Positions 1 through 5,774 of a stretch of 6,174 nt of DNA are shown piece by piece. The notes below the pieces were generated by a model. That model ran no database searches, was not told the origin of the DNA, and saw only the letters and a list, made by a program, of their open reading frames with translations. A program made the position numbers and the translations under genes. The stretch lies in contig JAWXUL010000076.1 of NCBI GenBank assembly GCA_044432725.1, forward strand, positions 1 through 6,174, read 5' to 3'. Within the stretch, counting starts at the first letter, position 1. The number at the start of each line of letters is the position of its first letter. The DNA comes from JAWXUK01 sp044432725. GTDB lineage: Bacteria; Bacillota; Clostridia; Oscillospirales; Oscillospiraceae.

Positions 1-120
1 AATCATGCCATTACTAAACTAAATATCCCCCCACGGCTGGTAGAAGCGAAGATTTCAAAGGATGCCGCACACGAAATTGATACATTTTTCAGGTATATTA
101 AGGATAGGTATGGGTATTAA
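1..120 (+). CDS. C-terminal end of an unrecognised protein (partial)
   Basis: Frame 1 is open from the window edge to a TAA at 118-120 and encodes 39 residues. The peptide starts NHAITKLNIPPRL and ends in an aromatic, basic tail (FFRYIKDRYGY). Its mixed charged and hydrophobic composition looks like a genuine helical C-terminus rather than random translation. I cannot assign it to a family: there is no catalytic motif, membrane segment or domain signature in what remains. It is followed by about 140 bases without a gene that carry the promoter of the next gene, so it probably belongs to a separate transcription unit. The start and most of the gene lie upstream of the window. Confidence 0.5.
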   Translation, partial: NHAITKLNIPPRLVEAKISKDAAHEIDTFFRYIKDRYGY

Positions 121-193
121 AAATGCACTCTGCATGATCATTGAAAAATCAGAGAAGGGCATTTCAGAGTATAATACAATGTTTTTCATCAAC

Positions 194-222
194 TTGACAA
201 CAAAGGCAAACAATGTTATTCT
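194..222 (+). promoter_or_regulatory. Sigma-A-type promoter for the metallophosphoesterase gene
   Basis: A perfect TTGACA (194-199) is followed after 17 bases by TATTCT (217-222). The spacer ends in TG plus one base (214-216), which is an extended -10 and compensates for the weak hexamer. Transcription would begin near 229. There the sequence GTTGT-aaa-ACAAC (229-241) forms a short perfect dyad, possibly a 5' hairpin or a protein site; this last point is speculative. An isolated TATAAT at 170-175 has no -35 at proper spacing. The ribosome binding site GGGAGG (250-255) lies 6 bases before the ATG at 262. Apart from these elements I see nothing in 121-261. Confidence 0.55.
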
Positions 223-261
223 TAAACTGTTGTAAAACAACTTATTTCTGGGAGGTATATA

Positions 262-1092
262 ATGAAATTTAAGACTTTTCTCAAAAAACACAAATATTTT
301 TTGCTCATTTTTCTGTTTTTAATGATATTAGCCTTTGATGTTCGGCTAAAAACTGTGGTGTATACTTTGGAAAGTGACAAAATAAATACGCCCATCCGTA
401 TTTGTTTGGTGACGGATTTACACGGCTGTACTTATGGGGATAATCAGGAAAAATTGATTCGAGAAATCGACAAAATGGAACCTGATATTATTTTATTAGG
501 CGGTGATATTTTTGATGATGTTCATCCTTGGGAGAACTCAGAAATCTTTTTAGGGGAAATTACCCATTATACAAGCTATTATGTCACAGGAAACCACGAG
601 TATTGGAGTCATCAAGCAAGTGAGATTTTAGGAATTATTCAGTCTTATGGGGTTCAAATCATAGATGGAGAACATCAATTACTGGAAATAAAGGGAGAAA
701 TGCTGAATCTATGTGGTGTTTCTGACCCAGATGGTGAAAAATATGTAGAAAACCAAGACTCTACTTTTACCCAATTAGTGCAACTAGAAGAACAGATTGA
801 TACTGAATTTTACTCTATTTTGTTAACCCATCGTCCTGAGTTGGTGGACACTTACTTGAATTATTCTTATGACTTGGCTTTGGCTGGTCATGCCCATGGT
901 GGGCAGTGGAGAATACCATTTTTGTTAAATGGACTGTATGCACCCAATCAAGGTATTTTCCCCCAATATGCAGGAGGATTTTATGGGTTTGAGGACATGA
1001 ATCTAATCGTGAGTAGAGGTTTGTCACGAGAAAACCAGATAATTCCTCGTATTTTTAATCGACCTGAACTTGTATTTATTGATCTTACTTGA
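262..1092 (+). CDS. Membrane-anchored metallophosphoesterase (YkuE/YaeI-like)
   Basis: This 276-residue calcineurin-like phosphoesterase has a single N-terminal membrane segment (about residues 12-26) after a lysine-rich start. The positive-inside rule therefore places the catalytic domain outside the cytoplasm. The full two-metal site is visible in order: TDLHG (Asp52, His54), GGDIFDD (Asp82), GNHE (Asn111, His112), LTHRPE (His190) and GHAHGGQ (His210, His212). The GHAHGGQ ending and the overall length match the YkuE/YaeI group. Members of that group hydrolyse phosphoesters or pyrophosphates, and some act on lipid-linked or cell-wall substrates; the substrate here cannot be read from sequence. 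The start is well supported by GGGAGG 6 bases upstream. It is the first gene of a probable three-gene transcript. No key residue is missing and it appears intact. Confidence 0.93.
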   Translation: MKFKTFLKKHKYFLLIFLFLMILAFDVRLKTVVYTLESDKINTPIRICLVTDLHGCTYGDNQEKLIREIDKMEPDIILLGGDIFDDVHPWENSEIFLGEITHYTSYYVTGNHEYWSHQASEILGIIQSYGVQIIDGEHQLLEIKGEMLNLCGVSDPDGEKYVENQDSTFTQLVQLEEQIDTEFYSILLTHRPELVDTYLNYSYDLALAGHAHGGQWRIPFLLNGLYAPNQGIFPQYAGGFYGFEDMNLIVSRGLSRENQIIPRIFNRPELVFIDLT

Positions 1093-1187
1093 AATTACCC
1101 AACCACTGGAACAAACTCCAAAAATATCCGTCTATCCTAAAGAAGCCAAAAATATAACTGAATGAAAAGAAGAAAGGAGTTACTATA

Positions 1188-1715
1188 ATGAAACTAGCCA
1201 TTAGCTTATTGCTTTGTCTTGCGTTTTTTTCTTTCGAGAAGGAAAATCCAATGACAGAAAGCACCAGTTATTCCGTAGATATTGGTAGCTATAGTGATTT
1301 TCAAGATTTAGCAATATACAATTTTGAAAACTTTGACCACGATGCAAAACAACAGACGGCAAATACTTTTTATAAGCGAGTGTGTAGCTATGATGAATAT
1401 ATGTTGTTTATGGAAAGTTTAATGGAAGATACCAGAATTAGTGGGAATGGCATTGAGAAAATTGAAGAAAACCTTTCTCATTTAGATATGAACTTTTTCG
1501 ATGAAAATGCTTTGATAGTCGCATTCCTCAACAAACCAACAACACCTTATTATTATGAGTGTGAAAGTATCACCATTGAAGATGATAGCATAGTTGTGAC
1601 ACTGCAGGTTTCTGGGTACGGTGATTGTGATGCAGAACAAAATACCTTTTTCTTTCTAGAAACAGAGCAATTTCCTCATGATTTAGCAATTAAGATAAGA
1701 TATGTTTACGATTGA
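1188..1715 (+). CDS. Small exported or membrane-anchored protein of unknown function
   Basis: The gene encodes 175 residues. The ribosome binding site AAAGGAG (1173-1179) lies 8 bases before the ATG. Residues 1-16 form a short hydrophobic stretch after one lysine, which fits a signal peptide or anchor. The cysteine at position 10 lies inside this core and does not make a convincing lipobox. The mature part is acidic and has three further cysteines (66, 125, 147). A helical region (about 50-100) is followed by a strand-rich half (about 105-174). In that half, the pattern of a buried strand ending ALIVAFLNKP, a Tyr-rich strand, an acidic turn and another strand vaguely resembles PrcB-type C-terminal domains. 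That resemblance is my impression only. The function is not recognised. It lies 95 bases after the phosphoesterase gene with no terminator between them, so co-transcription is likely. Confidence 0.75.
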   Translation: MKLAISLLLCLAFFSFEKENPMTESTSYSVDIGSYSDFQDLAIYNFENFDHDAKQQTANTFYKRVCSYDEYMLFMESLMEDTRISGNGIEKIEENLSHLDMNFFDENALIVAFLNKPTTPYYYECESITIEDDSIVVTLQVSGYGDCDAEQNTFFFLETEQFPHDLAIKIRYVYD

Positions 1716-1786
1716 TTAACAAGCACCTGACTCCAGTCTACAAAATTATAGCTTACTTTGCAAGGAAAATAGAAAGGTTGATGAAA

Positions 1787-2083
1787 ATGACATTTGAAAA
1801 AGTTTTAGAGGTGTTCCACGATTACCTGAAAGAAGATACCATATGCGAGGTGATTTTAACCCAGAGAGGGTACACCGTAATGTTCTGGGATGAACGTCAA
1901 AGAGATTGGTTTGGCATGACCCACTGCAATGAGCCACAGGATATGCTCGATGTGTTCCTAATGGGATTTTCAGATATGACAGAACAAGGATACACCAAGA
2001 ACCGACGTGAAATGACCGAGGAAGAAGGAAAGATTATTGAGGGAAAATGTGACGTGTTGAGAAAACGTGTGACTGGGGAGTAA
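1787..2083 (+). CDS. Conserved-looking small cytosolic protein, 98 residues, unknown function
   Basis: The reading frame is open from 1712, but a TTG there, inside the previous stop codon, has no ribosome binding site. Two ATGs follow at 1781 and 1787. The AGAAAGG at 1771-1777 is only 3 bases from the first and 9 from the second, so 1787 is chosen, giving a protein that begins MTFEKVLEVF. It has no signal peptide or membrane segment. It appears to combine a short N-terminal helix, a two-strand unit rich in Trp and Tyr (GYTVMFWDERQRDW, about residues 28-41) and a highly charged helical C-terminus. From memory, similar proteins with the MTFEKVLEVF-type start and GYxVxxWD core are widespread hypothetical proteins in gut Bacillota, often in accessory regions; I could not verify this. 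It is the last gene before the terminator at 2148-2180. No function can be assigned. Confidence 0.72.
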   Translation: MTFEKVLEVFHDYLKEDTICEVILTQRGYTVMFWDERQRDWFGMTHCNEPQDMLDVFLMGFSDMTEQGYTKNRREMTEEEGKIIEGKCDVLRKRVTGE

Positions 2084-2147
2084 ACTCTTTTGTTCCTATG
2101 AGTCTTTTAGATCACAAACTACAATTAAAATGTTTATCAAGTTACCC

Positions 2148-2180
2148 AAATCACTTTACCAATATTAGGTAAAGTGATTT
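2148..2180 (+). terminator. Intrinsic terminator after the 98-residue protein gene
   Basis: A perfect 13-bp inverted repeat, AAATCACTTTACC (2148-2160) and GGTAAAGTGATTT (2168-2180), encloses a 7-base loop. The downstream arm ends in TTTTCT, a modest U tract. The A residues at the 5' base of the stem could let it work weakly in reverse as well. It separates the left gene group from the repressor/protease cassette. Confidence 0.7.
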
Positions 2181-2231
2181 TCTACTTCATCTTAATGGCT
2201 AAAATTAAAATAATGATTTTGAAAATACCTC

Positions 2232-2260
2232 TTGACAGAATAGTTTTAGTGGTGTAGACT
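2232..2260 (+). promoter_or_regulatory. Promoter of the BlaI/BlaR1-like cassette
   Basis: A perfect TTGACA (2232-2237) is followed by a 17-base spacer and TAGACT (2255-2260), which has four of six consensus bases. Transcription would start near 2267, giving a leader of about 35 bases before the ATG at 2303. An alternative TATAAC at 2260-2265 lies too far from the -35 (22 bases) to be the main -10. The spacer and -10 are covered by an inverted repeat described separately. Confidence 0.65.
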
Positions 2261-2267
2261 ATAACTA
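2241..2267. promoter_or_regulatory. Candidate BlaI-type operator overlapping the promoter
   Basis: The arms TAGTTTTAGT (2241-2250) and ACTATAACTA (2258-2267) are inverted repeats matching at 9 of 10 positions, with 7 bases between them. The dyad begins four bases after the -35 and covers the -10, so a bound dimer would block RNA polymerase. BlaI/MecI-family repressors are known to bind dyads in the promoter of their own operon. Placing this dyad as the site of the repressor encoded just downstream is inference from its position and symmetry. Confidence 0.5.
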
Positions 2268-2302
2268 GTTGCAACCATAGCGACTGAAAGGAGGGCGTAC
2301 AC

Positions 2303-2668
2303 ATGACAAAACCAACCATGGGAAAAATCGAACGTCAATTTGCTGACATCATCTGGGAAAATGAACCACTTTCTTCTCCAGAACTGGTCATTCTAGCTGA
2401 AAAAGAACTAAACTGGAAGAAATCCACCACTTATACCAGCTTAAAAAGATTGAGCGAGAGAGGTATTTTCCAAAATATCAAGGGAATCGTGTCCTCGCAA
2501 ATGAGCAGAGAAGAATTTTATGCTTTGAAAAGCGAAGAATTTATCGAGGACAGCTTTGCAGGTTCCCTACCACGATTTTTAACGGCTTTTTCTTCCAGAA
2601 ATAAGCTGACAGAGGAAGAAATCAAAGAAATTGAAGCACTGATTGCAGAGAGCAGAGGGGATTCTTAA
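2303..2668 (+). CDS. BlaI/MecI-family transcriptional repressor
   Basis: This 121-residue protein has the family's usual length. The N-terminal winged helix-turn-helix spans about residues 8-66. Its recognition-helix region KSTTYTSLKRLSERG (40-54) matches the family pattern of S/T-T-x-x-T-L-x-R-L-x-x-K/R-G, and the wing follows at 55-66. The C-terminal helices (about 69-117) fit the dimerisation region. Family members dimerise on promoter dyads and are released when a partner membrane protease, or a protease it activates, inactivates them. By alignment from memory with S. aureus MecI, the cleaved Asn101-Phe102 bond corresponds to Ala95-Phe96 here. The start is set by AAAGGAGGG (2287-2295), 8 bases from the ATG. 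The TAA overlaps the next ATG by one base, so the two genes are translationally coupled. It likely represses its own promoter through the dyad at 2241-2267. I gave no symbol because the regulated function is unknown. Confidence 0.92.
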   Translation: MTKPTMGKIERQFADIIWENEPLSSPELVILAEKELNWKKSTTYTSLKRLSERGIFQNIKGIVSSQMSREEFYALKSEEFIEDSFAGSLPRFLTAFSSRNKLTEEEIKEIEALIAESRGDS

Positions 2669-4500
2669 TGGAAAGTATCTTTCTCGCAGTCATAAACATG
2701 AGTTTGACGGCAAGCTACATTATTCCTTTTGTGCTTCTTGCTCGTCTGCTTTTACAAAAAGCACCGAAAATTTATAGTTATTCCTTGTGGTCGGTGGTGC
2801 TTTTTCGACTTCTTTGTCCCTTTTCCTTAGAATCAGCATTGAGTTTGCTCCCAGAAGAAGCAGAACCCATTACCAGAAGCACCTTAATCGCACAAAACCC
2901 AGAGATTTCCACTGGAATCCCTATCATTGACCAAAGTATTAACCCTATTTTGCCCACAGCACCCCCATCAGAAATAGGAAACTCTGTGAATCCATTGCAG
3001 ATTTGGACTTTTGTGGCTCAAATGCTATGGGGTTTTGGCGCAGTCCTCATGTTATTGGTAGCAAGTGTTTCTTTACTCCGATTAAAAAAGAAGTTGAGGG
3101 TCTCAAAAGAAATAGATAAAGGAGTGTTTTTGGCTGATGACATCACTTCTCCCTTTGTTTTCGGTGTAATTTCTCCAAAAATCTATCTACCATCCACCAT
3201 AAACGAGGAAGAAATCCCTCTCATTCTGGCACACGAGAGATTTCACCTAAAAAGATTTGACCATGTGACACGACTACTTTCTTTTGTAGCACTCACCTTG
3301 CACTGGTTTAACCCATTGGTGTGGATTTCCTATTATTTATCGGAAAAAGATATGGAAACTTCCTGTGATGAGGGCGTTTTGCGTGAGAAATCCCTTGGAG
3401 AACGTGGAGATTATGCCACAGCACTGCTGAAATTCACTGGTAGAAGAACCAGTTTGACACCTCTTGCTTTTAGCGAGAATGATACGAAAGGTAGAGTGAA
3501 AAATATTATGAAGATGAAGAAATATAAGATGTATTCCCTTGTTTTGCCGACTATTTTAGTGTTTGGACTCATTTTTGGGTTTTCTACCAATCAAAAAGAG
3601 GACTTCACGATTCCAAGACAGATTGCTGATTTATCTGTAGCGGAAATTTGCTATAAAATAGGAAATGCTGTCGGAGTGAAAGGCAGCGACCTGAAAATAA
3701 GTGCTTACGAAGATTTTCCTTTGTCCTTAAACGAAAACTTTGAGATAGAAGACAATGGTTTGAAGCGTTTTTACTATTTTGATGATTCTCAGTATAAATC
3801 CAGACAACTGCTTCTATTTCACGAAAAAGGTGAAGGGGATTTCTTTATTACCGACGGATATGATTGGACAGAGCAAGGTGATAGTGTTTATTCCTTTACT
3901 TATTACTTTGAAGCCTTGAAATATCTACCACAAGATGAAATATTGGCTCTTTCCCCTATAGATGTCACTGGTTTTTCTATCTATCTGGACGGTGATGTTT
4001 TTGCTTATGAACCTCAAGAACGTGAAATCTACTACACTGAAAATGGTATGGAAACTTTAGATAGTTGGCTGATTCCCCTTGTCATACAACCCTATCGTGG
4101 TGACGGTTTTGGGTATTCTCAAGATTTGATTTATGCCTATTATGCCCCCAGTGGAGTCGCTGAAAGCAATGGTGATAGTACGGACGGGAATGTGGCATTG
4201 AAAGATGATTTAGATGAAACCGAAGTTAATCTCAGTTATTATGCACGAAGAATTGACGAAACTTACGAGATAGAGGAAGGAACCTTTACCCATAATGGGA
4301 AAACTTACCCCTATCAAGTCACGGCTACTGGTCTTATGGAAGAGGGTGGATGGGAATTAGTTGTGTATACCTCAGACCCTGAAATTTCTTTTTCTGAAAT
4401 TATAATGGGAGGAGTTGGATTGAGTAGCAGCACCTATGATTACGAGTATTTTCAAAGTCGAGCTGTGCTCATAAGCTCACTTGATGCTGGAAACAGCTAA
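2668..4500 (+). CDS. BlaR1/MecR1-like M56 membrane metalloprotease with an unfamiliar extracellular domain
   Basis: This 610-residue protein probably senses an external signal and triggers loss of the repressor encoded just upstream. Membrane segments are predicted at about 6-29, 36-55, 113-137 and 288-306, the four-helix layout of BlaR1. Between the third and fourth lies the cytosolic gluzincin domain, with HERFH at 189-193 (His189 and His193 as zinc ligands, Glu190 catalytic). HWFNPLVW (212-219) and EKDMETSCDE (226-235) follow; an acidic residue there, probably Glu230, would be the third ligand. A Pro-rich loop (about 56-111) faces outward. Residues 307-610 form a large acidic, Tyr-rich extracellular region. 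There I see no SxxK/SxN/KTG set of a penicillin-binding sensor, so the ligand is unlikely to be bound as in BlaR1. Translation starts at the overlapping TAATG, helped by AGAGGGG 7 bases upstream. It is intact and its zinc site is complete. Confidence 0.92.
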   Translation: MESIFLAVINMSLTASYIIPFVLLARLLLQKAPKIYSYSLWSVVLFRLLCPFSLESALSLLPEEAEPITRSTLIAQNPEISTGIPIIDQSINPILPTAPPSEIGNSVNPLQIWTFVAQMLWGFGAVLMLLVASVSLLRLKKKLRVSKEIDKGVFLADDITSPFVFGVISPKIYLPSTINEEEIPLILAHERFHLKRFDHVTRLLSFVALTLHWFNPLVWISYYLSEKDMETSCDEGVLREKSLGERGDYATALLKFTGRRTSLTPLAFSENDTKGRVKNIMKMKKYKMYSLVLPTILVFGLIFGFSTNQKEDFTIPRQIADLSVAEICYKIGNAVGVKGSDLKISAYEDFPLSLNENFEIEDNGLKRFYYFDDSQYKSRQLLLFHEKGEGDFFITDGYDWTEQGDSVYSFTYYFEALKYLPQDEILALSPIDVTGFSIYLDGDVFAYEPQEREIYYTENGMETLDSWLIPLVIQPYRGDGFGYSQDLIYAYYAPSGVAESNGDSTDGNVALKDDLDETEVNLSYYARRIDETYEIEEGTFTHNGKTYPYQVTATGLMEEGGWELVVYTSDPEISFSEIIMGGVGLSSSTYDYEYFQSRAVLISSLDAGNS

Positions 4501-4501
4501 A

Positions 4502-4557
4502 TCCCCCCTCGCCCCCAATCGGTCGCACTGGCACAAGCAGAGGGTGAGAGGTGGGGA
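4502..4557. repeat. G/C-rich stem-loop directly after the protease gene (REP-like; possible terminator)
   Basis: The bases 4502-4510 (TCCCCCCTC) pair with 4548-4557 (GAGGTGGGGA) with a single bulged T. A second stretch, GCCC (4511-4514) with GGGT (4542-4545), can extend the stem after a two-base bulge. It starts two bases after the stop codon at 4500. No U tract follows, so it is not a classical intrinsic terminator. It could stabilise the 3' end of the mRNA or be a repetitive extragenic palindrome of the C-rich/G-rich type seen between genes in gut clostridia. The right half contains one copy of the 29-nt direct repeat. Confidence 0.5.
4525..4553 (+). repeat. 29-nt direct repeat, copy 1
   Basis: It begins GCACTGGCACAAGCAGAGGG and ends GAGAGGTG. 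It matches copy 2 at 5706-5734 at 28 of 29 positions; the only difference is T at 4544+1 versus G. Flanking bases on both sides differ, so the repeat boundaries are sharp. Confidence 0.9.
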
Positions 4558-4584
4558 GAATTTATGAATTTTTATTGAAACCCT

Positions 4585-4613
4585 TTGATTTTATCGGTGG
4601 GGTATGGTATGAT
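4585..4613 (+). promoter_or_regulatory. Promoter of the anchored coiled-coil protein gene
   Basis: TTGATT (4585-4590) is followed by a 17-base spacer and TATGAT (4608-4613). TG plus one base lies immediately upstream of the -10 (4605-4607), making an extended -10. The start would be near 4620, leaving a leader of about 60 bases. It lacks the TAGTT/AACTA dyad seen at the cassette promoter, so it gives no sign of control by the neighbouring repressor. Confidence 0.6.
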
Positions 4614-4679
4614 AGAGGTGTTAGAGATTGACAGACAAGGACAATCGTGTTCTGTTATATAAAATTAGGAGGACTTATA

Positions 4680-5621
4680 ATGAAAAAGAAAATCCCATAT
4701 ATACTCACTGCCTTACTCGTTGTAACACAGATATATTCACTCAGTAGAATAAAAAACTTGGAAAATCAAATCATAAATGCAAATAACACAATCAACAATG
4801 TAAACAGCGACCTAAGTTGGCATATTAACTCTATTTATTCTAATGTAGACAAGCAACTAAAAGAACAAGCAAGCTTGATACAGAGTGCCAGTGCCATTTT
4901 AGGTGAATTTGATGTAAATACAACAACAATACCGATTGATTTTACAATAGAACCCAAACAAGTGAGTGACAACATGATGGTTTTCCTAGAATTTGACGAT
5001 GAAACGATTCAGCTTGAAAAACAAAATACAACTTACAAAGGTCGCAAAATATTTCATATTTTCGAAAATGAAATTCACCCTAAGATAATCATTGAAGATA
5101 ATGGGTTAAAGACCAAAACACAGGATGAAGCACTTAGCATTTATGGTTTAGTCAGTCAATTTATCCCAAGATTATACCCTATCCAGTTTGGCACTTCTGT
5201 CACTTCAAGTCCTAATTCTGATATTGTCAAATATGAACTAAATGACCCTACAATCATGGACGGAAATTATAAAGATTTCAAAAAAGTCCAGTTTGTGACA
5301 TATATTGATGGCGAAAAAACAAACGAAATTACACTAGATTTAAGTAAGTATAACGAGGAAGAGCCTATTATTCAAATAAATGAAATTTTAGAGCTTGAAA
5401 TAGGTCAAATACTCACAACTTATCTCGTAGCAATAGATAATCTTGATTTTACGCATTATTATCCGTTAGAGCATTACGAAGCAGGAAGTGATGTGCAACG
5501 TGAACCTTATTTTGATATTGTAAGAATAACAAATAAAAATGGTAAAATTATCTATGATAATACTCTAAATGGAAACTATCCAACGGGGTATGTGTTTGAA
5601 ACAGATTTTGCTACTCCATAA
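4680..5621 (+). CDS. Membrane-anchored coiled-coil protein of unknown function
   Basis: The protein has 313 residues. The start at 4680 is chosen because AGGAGG (4667-4672) lies 7 bases upstream; an in-frame GTG at 4647 would add 11 residues but has no binding site. A Lys-rich tip and hydrophobic segment (about 5-21) look like an uncleaved anchor, with the rest outside the cell. Residues about 22-75 are Asn/Gln/Ser-rich with heptad-like hydrophobic spacing, so probably a coiled-coil stalk that includes HINSIYSNVDKQLKEQ. The remainder (about 80-313) alternates short strands with acidic turns (for example IPIDFTIEPKQ at 84-94 and MMVFLEFDDETI at 99-110), which suggests beta-sandwich folds. There is no cysteine, catalytic signature or sorting motif. 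It may be an envelope or sensing accessory protein; no function is assigned. It has its own promoter and lies between the two copies of the 29-nt repeat. Confidence 0.8.
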   Translation: MKKKIPYILTALLVVTQIYSLSRIKNLENQIINANNTINNVNSDLSWHINSIYSNVDKQLKEQASLIQSASAILGEFDVNTTTIPIDFTIEPKQVSDNMMVFLEFDDETIQLEKQNTTYKGRKIFHIFENEIHPKIIIEDNGLKTKTQDEALSIYGLVSQFIPRLYPIQFGTSVTSSPNSDIVKYELNDPTIMDGNYKDFKKVQFVTYIDGEKTNEITLDLSKYNEEEPIIQINEILELEIGQILTTYLVAIDNLDFTHYYPLEHYEAGSDVQREPYFDIVRITNKNGKIIYDNTLNGNYPTGYVFETDFATP

Positions 5622-5648
5622 ATATTATGAGCATAATCTCCCACGCAA

Positions 5649-5679
5649 AGCCGTTATCGACTTCAACAGTCGGTAAGCT
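5649..5679 (+). repeat. Degenerate terminator-like stem-loop
   Basis: The left arm is 5649-5662 and the right arm is 5668-5679, around a 5-base loop. Nine continuous pairs (5654-5662 with 5668-5676, one G-T) are followed by a two-base bulge (5652-5653) and three more pairs. The 19 bases at 5646-5664 match 6026-6044, the left side of the intact terminator, at 17 positions. Here the right arm has lost two bases and no T run follows, so it has probably decayed as a terminator. A small GCTTG/CAAGC hairpin (5677-5692) overlaps its right end. Confidence 0.5.
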
Positions 5680-5705
5680 TGGTGTTGCAAGCACCCATGA
5701 AGACG

Positions 5706-5734
5706 GCACTGGCACAAGCAGAGGGGGAGAGGTG
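5706..5734 (+). repeat. 29-nt direct repeat, copy 2
   Basis: This is the second copy of the repeat at 4525-4553, offset by 1181 bases, with one mismatch. Unlike copy 1 it has no adjacent C-rich arm. However, its GGGAGA (5725-5730) can pair with TCTCCC at 5637-5642, enclosing the degenerate stem-loop at 5649-5679. It lies 41 bases upstream of the ATG chosen for the small membrane protein gene. Confidence 0.9.
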
Positions 5735-5774
5735 TCGACAATAGGTAACTGCGTAAGAAAGGAGGTCTATGGCA

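Noticed and set aside
123..135. ATGCA-ctc-TGCAT hairpin just after the first stop codon as a terminator
   Set aside because: The 5-bp stem is weak and is followed by GATCATTG rather than a T run.
170..175. TATAAT as a second promoter for the phosphoesterase gene
   Set aside because: The nearest -35-like hexamer (TTGAAA at 141-146) is 23 bases away, and no extended -10 is present.
55..291. Minus-strand open frame of 78 codons
   Set aside because: It has no ribosome binding site, covers the promoter and start of the phosphoesterase gene, and reads as antisense of better supported features.
815..1027. Minus-strand open frame inside the phosphoesterase gene
   Set aside because: It lies wholly opposite the conserved GHAHGGQ region of an intact gene and has no independent support.
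1712..1786. N-terminal extension of the 98-residue protein from a TTG overlapping the previous stop
   Set aside because: There is no ribosome binding site before 1712, whereas AGAAAGG is well placed for the ATG at 1787.
1746..1937. Minus-strand open frame opposite the 98-residue protein gene
   Set aside because: It is a shadow of the forward gene with low-complexity, non-protein-like composition and no start signal.
4525..4553. The 29-nt repeats as a CRISPR array or integrase attachment sites
   Set aside because: There are only two copies, 1181 bases apart, with no regular spacers and no cas or integrase gene in the window.
4585..4613. The coiled-coil protein gene as a direct target of the BlaI-type repressor
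   Set aside because: No inverted repeat similar to 2241-2267 is found in or around its promoter.
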